From positions 62,001-126,000 of the forward strand of contig CAWARK010000017.1 of assembly GCA_963784415.1 (NCBI GenBank): DNA of 64,000 bases, read 5' to 3'. Numbering within the stretch: the stretch's first letter is position 1; every line of letters begins with the position of its first letter. The notes beneath the pieces are model-generated. The model did not search any database and was not told the origin of the DNA. It saw only the letters and a program-made list of their open reading frames with translations. The position numbers and the translations under genes are program-made. The DNA comes from UBA7672 sp963784415 (GTDB taxonomy: Bacteria > Pseudomonadota > Alphaproteobacteria > Caulobacterales > Hyphomonadaceae). Positions 54,464 through 62,540 of this stretch are shown piece after piece.

Positions 54464-55969
54464 ATGTGGTTCCTGCTTCTCCAGATTTTCATCCTGATGC
54501 TGCTCGCGGCGGCGCTCGGCGCAGCCCTGATGTGGTGGTGGCTCAGCGCCAAGCACGAGTCGATTGCTGTCAGCCGTGAGCGCCTGCTGGCGCAGGCCAG
54601 CCGCATGGAGAAGGTGGCGACGCGCGACGACATCGCGGCGATTACTGCGGCAATGGCGGCGCAAAAGCAGGTGGACCTGAAACCGGTCGAGCAGGCGATC
54701 TCCGCGATCCGCATACCGGAGCCGGACATGTCACCGGTGCAGCGCCGCATCGATGCGATGGAAGCGCGCCTTGCGTCGTTCTCGCTCGATCCCGTGATGC
54801 GGGCGGTCTCGCAGGTGGAGCCCGCGATGGCCGACCGCCTGGCGCGGTTGGAGGCGATGCTGCGCGACCTGAAGATTCCGGAAGTCGATCTTGGACCCGT
54901 GCATTCCGGTCTTGCGACGCTGGGCCTTTCAGTCAGTGCGCTGGAGCCCAAGGTCAACGATCTCGGCGCGCGGATGGAGGCGGGCCGTCGCAACGACATG
55001 GACGTTCTGGCAGCGCGCTTTGCGACGCTTTCCAACACGATTTCGGCCCTGCGCCTGCCGGACATGACGCCGGTGCAGTCGCGCCTGTCGGAGATACAGG
55101 CCGCCATCGCCAATATCCGCATGCCGGATCTTTCGCCCGTGCAGACGCGGCTCGGCGAAGTGCAGGCGGCTGTCGCCAACATTCCGCCGCCGAACCTGCA
55201 ACCGCTGCGCAACTCACTCGCCGACCTTGAGGCCTTTGTCGTGGCGCTCGACAAGCCGCCGCAGGATTTCAGCCCGCTGTTCAATCGTCTTTCCGCTGTC
55301 GATGCGGCGCTGATCAGCGTGCAGGCGGACGTGCGCGAGGCGAAAGCGCTGAGGCCGATCGATCGCCGCCTCGCCGGCATCGAAGAGGCGCTCGGCTCGA
55401 TGCCCGGCCCCGATCTCTCGCCAGTCATTGGCGCGGTGCGCGCTATCGACAATCGCAACGACCTGGTCGCGGTTGAGAACCGTCTGACCGCGCTGGAATA
55501 CGGTCTCGCAGCGCTCCACCACATGCTGCGTTCACGCGCCGAGGGGCCGCGTGGCGAGGCTGTGGAGAGCCGCGTTGCGCCGCCGCTGCAAGTTGTACGT
55601 GCTGCGATCGAGCCGCAGCCTGCGCCTCCGCGTCCCGATCGCGAGACGGATCCGATCAACTCGTTCCTTCGCGTCGATGACCAGGCGAACCTGCTCGTCG
55701 AACCGGCGTTCGGACAGCCGGACGATCTCGAAGCCATCGATGGCGTCGGGCCCATGCTGCGCGCGCTGCTGCATGACCTGGGCATCTACTATTTCTGGCA
55801 GGTGGCCGAATGGTCAGCTCAGGAGATCGACTGGGTCGAAAGCAAGCTGATGCATTTCCGTGGCCGCATCCGCCGCGACGACTGGGTCGGGCACGCGCGC
55901 GTGCTCGCCGGAGCCGCGATGGCCGCGAAACGCCCGATGGCGCCGCGCTCGCGTGGCGTGGGACTTTAG
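54464..55969 (+). CDS. membrane-anchored repeat protein with C-terminal helix-hairpin-helix-like domain
   Basis: A 501-residue protein. Residues 2-27 are a membrane helix (FLLLQIFILMLLAAALGAAL). Residues about 70-340 hold at least seven degenerate repeats of about 21-30 residues with the core I-x-x-P-(D/E)-x-x-P-V-x-x-x-L-x-x-(I/V)-x-x-A, e.g. LRLPDMTPVQSRLSEIQAAI and IRMPDLSPVQTRLGEVQAAV. After a linker, residues about 430-490 form a small helical domain (DDLEAIDGVGPMLRALLHDL, GIYYFWQVAEWSAQEIDWV) of the HhH-like type also found at the end of NuoE/L21-like proteins. No known function. Probably co-transcribed with the OmpA gene. Confidence 0.78.
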   Translation: MWFLLLQIFILMLLAAALGAALMWWWLSAKHESIAVSRERLLAQASRMEKVATRDDIAAITAAMAAQKQVDLKPVEQAISAIRIPEPDMSPVQRRIDAMEARLASFSLDPVMRAVSQVEPAMADRLARLEAMLRDLKIPEVDLGPVHSGLATLGLSVSALEPKVNDLGARMEAGRRNDMDVLAARFATLSNTISALRLPDMTPVQSRLSEIQAAIANIRMPDLSPVQTRLGEVQAAVANIPPPNLQPLRNSLADLEAFVVALDKPPQDFSPLFNRLSAVDAALISVQADVREAKALRPIDRRLAGIEEALGSMPGPDLSPVIGAVRAIDNRNDLVAVENRLTALEYGLAALHHMLRSRAEGPRGEAVESRVAPPLQVVRAAIEPQPAPPRPDRETDPINSFLRVDDQANLLVEPAFGQPDDLEAIDGVGPMLRALLHDLGIYYFWQVAEWSAQEIDWVESKLMHFRGRIRRDDWVGHARVLAGAAMAAKRPMAPRSRGVGL

Positions 55970-55975
55970 GCGTCC

Positions 55976-57280
55976 CTAGCCGAGGCCGTGCCACGCTCGC
56001 TCGCCATGGATGTGCATGTCGAGTCCCTCGATTTCCGCTTCGGGGCGCGCACGAAGGTTCACCAGACGGCCGGTGAGTTTTGTGATCCCGTAGGTCACGC
56101 CAACTGACCAGAGCACCACGGTGACAACGCCCTGGGCCTGAACCCAGGCCTGCTGTGCGGCGGAAGCGTCGCCAAGTCCGGGCGCAAGCGGACCGACCGT
56201 GGCAAGCAGCGGCAGCGCAAGTGTTCCCAGAATACCGCCGACACCATGCACGGCAAAAACATCCAGACTGTCATCGATCTTCAACACGCTGCGGATGACG
56301 TTGACGGCATAGAAGCAGATCACCGAAGCGCTGAAGCCGATGATCACCGCCCCAAGCGGTCCTACCGACCCTGCGGCCGGCGTGATCGTGGCAAGGCCCG
56401 CGATGAGGCCTGTCACGGTTCCGATCAGCCCTGGGCGCCCAAACCTGATCCATTCTATCGCCATCCATGTCAGCGCCCCCGCCGACGCCGACAGATGGGT
56501 GACCAGCATCGCATTGCCGGCTGACTGGCCTGCGCTCAACGCCGACCCCGCGTTGAAGCCGTACCATCCAACCCACAGCATCGCAGCGCCAATCATCACG
56601 AGCACGGGGCTGTGCGGCGGCCGCATCTCGTGGGGGAAGTGCTTGCGCTTGCCGACCATCACGGCGACGAGCAATGCCGACGATCCCGCCGTGGCATGCA
56701 CAACAAGGCCGCCGGCAAAATCCCGCACGCCTTGCTCATACAGCCAGCCTCCCGGCGACCAGACCCAGTGGCACACGGGCGCATAGACCAGCAGCATCCA
56801 CAGGCTCGAGAAGATCAGCACGAAGGCAAAGCCTGCGCGCTCGGGATAGGCCCCGACAATGAGTGCAGGCGTGATGATCGCGAACGTCATCTGGAACATG
56901 AAGAACACGGACTCCGGAATCGTGCCGGTCTCACTGCTCGCGGTGACGCCAGACAGAAACGCCTTGTTCAGGCCGCCCCAGACCCCATTCGCTGCGCCGC
57001 CATCGCCGAATGCGATTGAGTACCCCAGGAAAAACCAGAGCAGCGACATCAGACACGCGATGACGACGCACTGGCTGAGAACCGACAGCACGTTCTTCGA
57101 CTGCACAAGCCCGCCGTAGAACAGGGCGAGCGCGGGCAACGTCATCATCAGCACAAGCGCCGTCGCGGTCAGCATCCACGCCGTGTCGCCCGAGTTGGTT
57201 TCGGCAAAGGCAGCGGGAGCGGCGAACAGGGCGCAAGCTACGCCCACGGCCGCGCGGCGGCCGTATCTCAGCAGGGTCAT
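55976..57280 (-). CDS. amtB: ammonium transporter
   Basis: A 434-residue Amt channel with an N-terminal signal peptide (VGVACALFAAPAAFAETNSG) and eleven membrane helices. ALALFYGGLVQSKNVLSVLS, the DFAGGLVVHATAGSSAL ammonium-pore element and VFAVHGVGGILGTLALPLL with the second pore His are present. The cytoplasmic tail is short, and no glnK (P-II) gene lies beside it, which is unusual because the two are often paired. Convergent with the HhH-domain gene, 6 bases apart. The upstream gap 57281-57560 also contains the divergent blaI control region. Confidence 0.94.
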   Translation of the reverse strand: MTLLRYGRRAAVGVACALFAAPAAFAETNSGDTAWMLTATALVLMMTLPALALFYGGLVQSKNVLSVLSQCVVIACLMSLLWFFLGYSIAFGDGGAANGVWGGLNKAFLSGVTASSETGTIPESVFFMFQMTFAIITPALIVGAYPERAGFAFVLIFSSLWMLLVYAPVCHWVWSPGGWLYEQGVRDFAGGLVVHATAGSSALLVAVMVGKRKHFPHEMRPPHSPVLVMIGAAMLWVGWYGFNAGSALSAGQSAGNAMLVTHLSASAGALTWMAIEWIRFGRPGLIGTVTGLIAGLATITPAAGSVGPLGAVIIGFSASVICFYAVNVIRSVLKIDDSLDVFAVHGVGGILGTLALPLLATVGPLAPGLGDASAAQQAWVQAQGVVTVVLWSVGVTYGITKLTGRLVNLRARPEAEIEGLDMHIHGERAWHGLG

Positions 57281-57501
57281 GGGGTCCTCACAGTTTCACC
57301 AACTGGCGTGGTGTTGCCCGCTTGTTAGGCGAGGCGGCGCGATTCTGGGCGATGAAGATCGGGGTTCGTAACTCAGCTCGACCCGGCGCCTAATGATCGT
57401 GCGAAAAAATCGGGAGATGCACAAATTCACGCCTATATCGAGCTGCCCACGTCGCGATGAGCGCTCGCCGTCAGCTGAACGACGCCTTCAATTCGCGCTT
57501 G

Positions 57502-57529
57502 TTGACACCCGTAGCTGTTACGCTACAAC
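57502..57529 (+). promoter_or_regulatory. blaI promoter
   Basis: A perfect TTGACA -35 (57502-57507) and TACAAC -10 (57524-57529) with 16 bases between, 31 bases before the blaI ATG. The -10 lies inside the BlaI-type palindrome. Confidence 0.7.
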
Positions 57530-57539
57530 TGTAGCGCAA
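57518..57539. promoter_or_regulatory. BlaI/MecI-type operator
   Basis: Core GCTACA-AC-TGTAGC with flanks extending the symmetry to 22 bases (TTAC on the left, GCAA on the right, one mismatch pair besides the centre). The TACA-N2-TGTA core is the consensus of BlaI/MecI/CopY-like repressors. It overlaps the -10, giving autorepression of blaI and the M56 gene. Confidence 0.8.
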
Positions 57540-57560
57540 ATCGCACAGGACGGGTGATTC

Positions 57561-57956
57561 ATGTCGCCGACAGCCACACGGACCGAGCTATCGGTTCTGA
57601 AGCAGCTCTGGTCGGGAAACCGGATGAGTTCGCGAGAAGTGCACGACGCGATCAGCGCCGAGACTGGGTGGAGCTATTCCACCACGCGCACAATTCTCAC
57701 CCGCATGGAGGAGAAGGGGCTGGTCTCCAAGTTCGACGTGCACGGCGTTGCTGTTTATGCACCGGCGCTGTCTCGAGTGGCTGTGCTGGGCGCGATGGCG
57801 CGGGAGCTGACGCGCGACGTGCTCGACATCAAGGGCGCGGTGCCGGCTTCCATGTTCGCCGACAGCCCACACCTTTCAAGCGACGAGCTTGCCGAGCTCG
57901 ACGCCATTCTCAATGCCGAAGATTCCAACTCCAAAGACGGGGATGAAAAACAATGA
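57561..57956 (+). CDS. blaI: BlaI/MecI/CopY family repressor
   Basis: A 131-residue winged-helix repressor. The HTH reads TELSVLKQLWSGNRMSSREV then STTRTILTRMEEKGLVSK; the C-terminal dimerisation helices are shorter. In known systems such a repressor is cleaved after a membrane M56 protease senses a beta-lactam or cell-wall signal. The ATG at 57561 is 22 bases after a matching operator. Its TGA overlaps the M56 gene start by four bases (ATGA), so they are translated together. Confidence 0.92.
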   Translation: MSPTATRTELSVLKQLWSGNRMSSREVHDAISAETGWSYSTTRTILTRMEEKGLVSKFDVHGVAVYAPALSRVAVLGAMARELTRDVLDIKGAVPASMFADSPHLSSDELAELDAILNAEDSNSKDGDEKQ

Positions 57957-59779
57957 CACTCCTGATCTGGCTTGCCGCATCATCGCTCGCGTGGGGTGCT
58001 GTTCTGTGGATCGCAGGGCGCGCGTTGCAGCGCTCGACCCATGTTTCCGGCGCTGTGCGCCAATGGATCTGGCGGGGGGCGACGCTGCTGTTGCTCGCCC
58101 CGTGGATTGCCGCACCATTTGTCGTGACGTTCGGGCTAGGCCTTGCGCCCGCCGAGACTGTAACGACGGCCACAGTTGCGGCAGCCCCGATGGCCGACAC
58201 ACTCGCTGGCATGCACGCGGTTGATGCCGCCAATGTCCAGACTCAGGTCGTGACCAATGGCGGAAGCGCAATAGCGTGGCTTTCGGCGCGCAGTCTGCCT
58301 GAGATGCTGCTGATCGCGGTGATCGCCGGATGGCTCGTGCGGTTCGTGCTGGCGCAACTCGCGTTGCGTTCACTGCTTGGCATCGTGAATGTGTCGCGTG
58401 AGGCTGAGCCGGGTGTTGCGCAGTCGTTCGTGCAGGCATGGGCGAAGCGGCTGAAGCTGCGCCCCGCGCCGCGCCTGAGGATCGTCGCCGAAAAGCACTC
58501 GCCGTTCTCGTACGGTATCCTGCGGCCCACCATCTGCGTGCCGGAAGGCATGGAGCATCGCTTGAGCCGTGGGTCGCTGGACCTCGTCGTGGGCCATGAG
58601 AGCCTGCACATCGCGCGCGGCGATGGCTGGTTGCGGCCGGTGGAGCGCGTCACGGCGGATGTGCTGTGGTTCAACCCGTTCGCCTGGCTGATCCGCCGCG
58701 AGCTGGATGTGGCGCGCGAATTGGCTGTCGATGAAGCCGTGCTGGCGATGTCGAATGCGCGGGTGGCCTACGCACGGACGCTGCGCGATGTGGCGGGCTT
58801 TGCGGCGGGGCTTTCGGCGATGGCGCCCGCGGCGTCGATGTCGCTGCCGGGTGGACGCAACCTGATGATGCGCGTGTCGCGGACACTGGCCCAGGCGGGA
58901 CAGAAGCCGGCACGGGCGGTTGTTGTTGCGGCTTGCCTGCTCGGGCTGGTGGGAGCACCGATTGCGATTGCGCAGGTGATGATGGCCGTGCCAGCGCCCC
59001 CGGCGCCGACTGCTCCGCCGCCCCCAGCCCCCATCGAACCGGTTGAACCCGTCGCGCCCGTGCCGCCTGTCGCTCAGATGCGCCTCTATGTGGCCCCGGA
59101 TGGCGTGGTGCGGTCGAGCTTTGCCGGCAAGGTTACGTCCACGAGCGGCAATGCGACCAAGGGCTACGCCATCACGATGATCAGCACGGATCGCACGGAC
59201 GAGGGAGATATCTGCCTCGTGGAAGCTTCGGGGCTCAGCGAGCTGTCGGTCAAAAAGGGCGACGGCGTGGCGCGCGCCCAGACGATCGGCAAACATCGCA
59301 ACGGAATCGGGTTCAGCGTCAGCATTGAATGCTCGGACAGGATCGATGCCGCCAACCCGACCAAGCTGTCCGACGCGCCGCCGCCACCCGAACCGCCTGA
59401 ACCCGTGGACGCTATTGCGCCGCTGGCGCCGGTCGCTCCTGTGATGGCGACGAAAGGCCTGCGCGCACCGATGGCGCCTGTAGCGCCGCTTGCGCCCCAC
59501 CGGACCGGGTCGGTGGCGCCAGTCGCGCCTCTCGCCCCGCTGTCGCCGGCAGCCTATGCGCCGTTCGCGCCGATGCCGCCAGCGCCCATGACGCCTATGA
59601 CTCCAATGGTTGCGCCAGTGGCGCCGACACCGGTGACGCCGCTAACGCCCATGGTGGCTCCGACGCCGCCGACGCCTGTCACGCCGATGACACCGATGGT
59701 CGCGCCGCTTGCGCCTCCCAGCCCGATCGCTCCGCCAGCGCCCCCTGCACTGGATGGAGCAGGCACGGACAGGCAGTAG
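57953..59779 (+). CDS. M56 (BlaR1/MecR1-type) metalloprotease with M23-like sensor region and proline-rich tail
   Basis: A 608-residue integral membrane protease. Membrane helices at about 2-21, 42-62, 117-137 and 321-345. The cytoplasmic zinc motif is VVGHESLHIARGD (H215-E-S-L-H219) and the third-ligand motif ARELAVDEAVL. Beyond the last helix, instead of a penicillin-binding domain, residues 378-472 (LYVAPDGVVRSSFAGKVTST through VKKGDGVARAQTIGKH) look like the lipoyl/M23 peptidase-type beta barrel, but the HxH zinc residues are not evident. The last 130 residues are Pro/Ala/Met/Thr repeats. Coupled to blaI; probably senses cell-wall state. No beta-lactamase gene follows. Confidence 0.83.
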   Translation: MTLLIWLAASSLAWGAVLWIAGRALQRSTHVSGAVRQWIWRGATLLLLAPWIAAPFVVTFGLGLAPAETVTTATVAAAPMADTLAGMHAVDAANVQTQVVTNGGSAIAWLSARSLPEMLLIAVIAGWLVRFVLAQLALRSLLGIVNVSREAEPGVAQSFVQAWAKRLKLRPAPRLRIVAEKHSPFSYGILRPTICVPEGMEHRLSRGSLDLVVGHESLHIARGDGWLRPVERVTADVLWFNPFAWLIRRELDVARELAVDEAVLAMSNARVAYARTLRDVAGFAAGLSAMAPAASMSLPGGRNLMMRVSRTLAQAGQKPARAVVVAACLLGLVGAPIAIAQVMMAVPAPPAPTAPPPPAPIEPVEPVAPVPPVAQMRLYVAPDGVVRSSFAGKVTSTSGNATKGYAITMISTDRTDEGDICLVEASGLSELSVKKGDGVARAQTIGKHRNGIGFSVSIECSDRIDAANPTKLSDAPPPPEPPEPVDAIAPLAPVAPVMATKGLRAPMAPVAPLAPHRTGSVAPVAPLAPLSPAAYAPFAPMPPAPMTPMTPMVAPVAPTPVTPLTPMVAPTPPTPVTPMTPMVAPLAPPSPIAPPAPPALDGAGTDRQ

Positions 59780-59805
59780 CGCGTGTCAACGGATCGCCCA
59801 AAAGC

Positions 59806-59837
59806 AAAAGGCCCGCTCTTTCGAGCGGGCCTTTTTT
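59806..59837. terminator. bidirectional Rho-independent terminator
   Basis: AAAAGGCCCGCTC, loop TTTC, GAGCGGGCCTTTT: a perfect 13-pair stem with A run on one side and T run on the other, in the 79-base gap between the convergent M56 and rplI genes. Confidence 0.93.
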
Positions 59838-59858
59838 CTTGTGTCAGGAGCAGCTGGA

Positions 59859-60446
59859 TCAGCTGTCCATCGGGCCGCGGTCGAAGCCGGCCGCCGCTGC
59901 CGAGGCAGCGATTTCCTTGGCGGCTTCTTCGTCGGCTGCCTTGTCGGCAGCTTGACCGGCGGCGATGACGTTCTCGCCCTTGGCCTGACGTTCAGCCTCG
60001 TCCGGCGAGCGGGCGATGTTGATCGTGACCTTGAGAGAGACTTCCGGGTGCAGGCGGACGATGACGTCGTGCATGCCGATCGACTTGATCGGCTGCTGGA
60101 TCGCCACGTGCTTGCGCTCGATCTTGTGACCGGCGGCATTGACCACTTCCGCGATGTCGCGGGCAGCGACCGAACCATAGAGCTGGCCGGTTTCGCCAGC
60201 CTGACGGATCAGCACGTAGGTCGTGCCGTCGAGGGACGAGCCCTCAGCTTGCGCGGCCTGACGAGCTTTTTCGTTGCGGGCTTCGATGGCGACGCGCTCA
60301 CGCTCGAAGCGAGCCTTGTTCGCGTCGGTGGCAAGCAGCGCCTTGTGCTGCGGGAAGAGGAAGTTGCGGGCGAACCCGTTCTTCACCTTCACCACGTCGC
60401 CAATGGCGCCGAGATTTTCCACGCGTTCGAGGAGGATGATTTCCAT
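59859..60446 (-). CDS. rplI: 50S ribosomal protein L9
   Basis: A 195-residue L9. N-terminal domain MEIILLERVENLGAIGDVVK and the conserved GFARNFLFPQHKALLATD; a long connecting helix; the C-terminal domain with SVAARDIAEVVNAAGHKIER. An Ala-rich tail of about 30 residues extends the usual 150-residue length. Third gene of rpsF-rpsR-rplI. Confidence 0.97.
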   Translation of the reverse strand: MEIILLERVENLGAIGDVVKVKNGFARNFLFPQHKALLATDANKARFERERVAIEARNEKARQAAQAEGSSLDGTTYVLIRQAGETGQLYGSVAARDIAEVVNAAGHKIERKHVAIQQPIKSIGMHDVIVRLHPEVSLKVTINIARSPDEAERQAKGENVIAAGQAADKAADEEAAKEIAASAAAAGFDRGPMDS

Positions 60447-60459
60447 AGGGTGTTCCCTC

Positions 60460-60720
60460 CTACTTCACGAGATACGGAAGCAGCGACAGGTGACGCGCGC
60501 GTTTGATCGCTTGCGACAGGAGGCGCTGTTTCTTGGCCGACACCGCAGTGATGCGGGCGGGGACGATCTTGCCCTTCTCCGAGATGTAGCGCTGGAGAAG
60601 TTTCACGTCCTTGTAGTCGAGCGCCGGAGCATCAGCGCCGGAGAACGGGCAAACCTTGCGCCGGCGGCCGAACGGGCGGCGCGACGGCAGGTTGGCGATA
60701 TTGATTTTGACTTGTGCCAT
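60460..60720 (-). CDS. rpsR: 30S ribosomal protein S18
   Basis: An 86-residue S18 with RRRKVCPFSGADAPALDYKD at the N-terminus (a CPF motif) and LLQRYISEKGKIVPARITAV, KQRLLSQAIKRARHLSLLPY typical of the family. Sits between rpsF and rplI, 13 bases upstream of the rplI start and 11 bases downstream of rpsF. Confidence 0.97.
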   Translation of the reverse strand: MAQVKINIANLPSRRPFGRRRKVCPFSGADAPALDYKDVKLLQRYISEKGKIVPARITAVSAKKQRLLSQAIKRARHLSLLPYLVK

Positions 60721-60731
60721 GTTCGTAATTC

Positions 60732-61199
60732 CTACCGGTCACGCGGGGGACGGGGCGGACGGTCGCCACGGTCTTCACGGGGCGGACGATCGCCGCGGGG
60801 CGGACGGTCGCCGAAGCCACCACCACCACCGAAGCCACCGCCGAAGTCGTCACGGTCGCGCTTGCGATCGTCACGGTCCTTGCGGGCGATGACGGGCGAA
60901 GGCTCGGTCGAGTGCTCTTCCACTTTGACAGTGAGGAAGCGCAGGACGTCTTCGTTGATGCGGAGACGGCGCTCGATCTCATGGATCACCGGGCCGGGGG
61001 CGTCGATGTTCAGGAGCGAGTAGTGCGCCTTGCGCGATTTCTTGATCGGGTAGGAGAGGTTGCGGAGGCCCCAGTACTCGGTCTTGGGGACCGAACCTTT
61101 GCCTTCGGTGACGATCTTGGTGATGTCTTCCACCAGGGCGTCGACTTGTTGCGGCGAAATATCGGGCCGCGTGACAAGCACGTGTTCGTATAGTGCCAT
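60732..61199 (-). CDS. rpsF: 30S ribosomal protein S6
   Basis: A 155-residue S6. YEHVLVTRPDISPQQVDALV, WGLRNLSYPIKKSRKAHYSL and RRLRINEDVLRFLTVKVEEH give the fold; the last 50 residues are a charged tail rich in Arg, Asp, Gly and Pro (GFGGGGGFGDRPPRGDRPPR), longer than in E. coli and usual in alphaproteobacteria. S6 pairs with S18 on 16S rRNA. First gene of the rpsF-rpsR-rplI operon. Confidence 0.96.
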   Translation of the reverse strand: MALYEHVLVTRPDISPQQVDALVEDITKIVTEGKGSVPKTEYWGLRNLSYPIKKSRKAHYSLLNIDAPGPVIHEIERRLRINEDVLRFLTVKVEEHSTEPSPVIARKDRDDRKRDRDDFGGGFGGGGGFGDRPPRGDRPPREDRGDRPPRPPRDR

Positions 61200-61231
61200 T
61201 TTTTATCCCTTCTGCGAGGGGCGGCGCAGTC

Positions 61232-61248
61232 AGTCCGAAGGGCGGACT
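61232..61248 (-). promoter_or_regulatory. hairpin in the rpsF leader
   Basis: AGTCCG, loop CCCTT, CGGACT: a six-pair stem 33-49 bases upstream of the rpsF ATG. In many bacteria the S6:S18 complex binds such an rpsF leader to repress its own operon; here the CCG-containing stem is suggestive only. Confidence 0.35.
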
Positions 61249-61430
61249 AGCCACGATGGATCCCGTGCACCCGGTTGGGGCCTGGGACCGCCTCTCTTTG
61301 CGAAGGGGGGTCAATACAGGAAAAAAGCCCGAAATCAAGCGTTCCACAGGGCTCGAAGCATTTGTCTTGCGTCGGATCGCACCAGTTTCTAGGAAAACGC
61401 GACCATACGGCCCGATTCCAGAGGCTTTTC

Positions 61431-62381
61431 ATGTCCCGCATCGCTTTCATCTTCCCCGGCCAGGGCTCGCAGGCTGTCGGCATGGGCAAGGAGCTGGCGG
61501 AGGCTTTTCCCGCCGCCAAGGCCGTGTTCGAGGAAGTTGACGCCGCGCTGGGCGAGAAGCTCTCCGACCTGATCTGGAGCGGCCCGATCGAGACTCTGAC
61601 CCTGACAGCAAACGCCCAGCCGGCGCTGATGGCCGTGAGCCTCGCGGCGGCGCGGGCGCTGGAAACCGGCTTCGGCGTGAAGATTTCGCAGGCCGCGTTC
61701 GTGGCCGGCCATTCGCTGGGCGAGTATTCGGCGCTGGCCGCCGCCGGCGCGCTTTCCATAACGGACGCTGCAAAACTGCTCCGCACGTCGCGGCGAGGCG
61801 ATGCAGGCGGCGGCGCCGGCAGGCACGGGCGCCATGGCGGCGCTGATCGGCAAGGTCGATGTCGAGATCGCCGAGATCATCGCACTGGAAGGCTCGGCGG
61901 CAGGCACGGTCGTGGTCGCCAACGACAATAACAGCGGCAACGTCGTGATCTCCGGCACGAAAGCGGGCGTCGAAGCCGCCATCGCCGCCGCCAAGGCCAA
62001 GGGCGTGAAGGCCATCTCGCTGCCGGTCTCCGCGCCGTTCCACTCGCCGCTGATGGCGCCCGCCGCTGTCGAGATGGAGAAGGCGCTCGCCGCCGCCACG
62101 ATCGGCCAAGCCGATTGTGCCGGTCGTCGCCAACGTCACGGCGCGCCCGGTGAGCGAACCCGTCGATATTCGCCGCCTGCTGGTCGAGCAGGTCACAGGC
62201 CGCGTGCGCTGGCGCGAGTGCGTGCAATGGATGGCGACTGAAGGTGGGGTGACGAAAGTTCATCGAGACCGGCGCGGGCAAGCAGCTCTCGGGCATGGTG
62301 AAGCGGAACGCGCCCGAAGCCGAAACCGTCGCGCTGAACACGCCGGCGGATCTGGAAGCGTTTGCGAAGTCGCTGGGTTAA
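61431..62381 (+). CDS. fabD: malonyl-CoA:ACP transacylase, three frameshifts
   Basis: Loads malonyl units onto acyl carrier protein. Read across three breaks it is about 315 residues, normal for FabD. IAFIFPGQGSQAVGMGKELA starts it; the nucleophile Ser is in FVAGHSLGEYSALAA. Breaks: an extra T near 61788 (then RGEAMQAAAPAGTGAMAALI), an extra C near 62106 (before KPIVPVVANVTARPVSEPVD), and an extra G near 62258 (before FIETGAGKQLSGMVKRNAPE). Between them lie the malonyl-binding Arg region and ISLPVSAPFHSPLM with the catalytic His. FabD is essential, so base-insertion errors are the likely cause. Confidence 0.9.
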
Positions 62382-62393
62382 GCCTGCAGTCGT

Positions 62394-62525
62394 CACCGCT
62401 CATCCCGACGAACGTCGGGATCCAGGGCGGATGTCGCGGCGTGCACTACATTTTGGCTGCAGCCCGAATCCGGAACAGGGTTCAAGGTCAGCCCTGGGTC
62501 CCGACGTTCGTCGGGACGAGCGGTG
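62394..62525. repeat. inverted-repeat element between fabD and fabG
   Basis: Arms 62394-62428 and 62491-62525, about 35 bases each, are near reverse complements (outer CACCGCTC against GAGCGGTG). Each arm holds its own palindrome, CCCGACGAACGTCGGG or CCCGACGTTCGTCGGG, so it can fold as two small hairpins or one large one. It ends 15 bases before the fabG ATG, next to the ribosome-binding site. Confidence 0.85.
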
Positions 62526-62540
62526 AAGAAGGATAGGGTC

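Noticed and set aside
53848..55785. Minus-strand open frame of 645 codons antisense to the OmpA and HhH-domain genes
   Set aside because: Ser/Arg-rich shadow reading that mirrors the repeats of the plus-strand gene; no motif or start signal.
59440..59770. Pro/Ala/Met/Thr-coding tandem repeats as a CRISPR or minisatellite array
   Set aside because: The repeats are in frame inside the M56 gene, vary in length and have no spacers; they are protein low complexity.
61431..62381. fabD as a pseudogene
   Set aside because: All catalytic motifs and the full length are kept across three single-base insertions, and the gene is normally essential; a recent decay with no other damage is unlikely.
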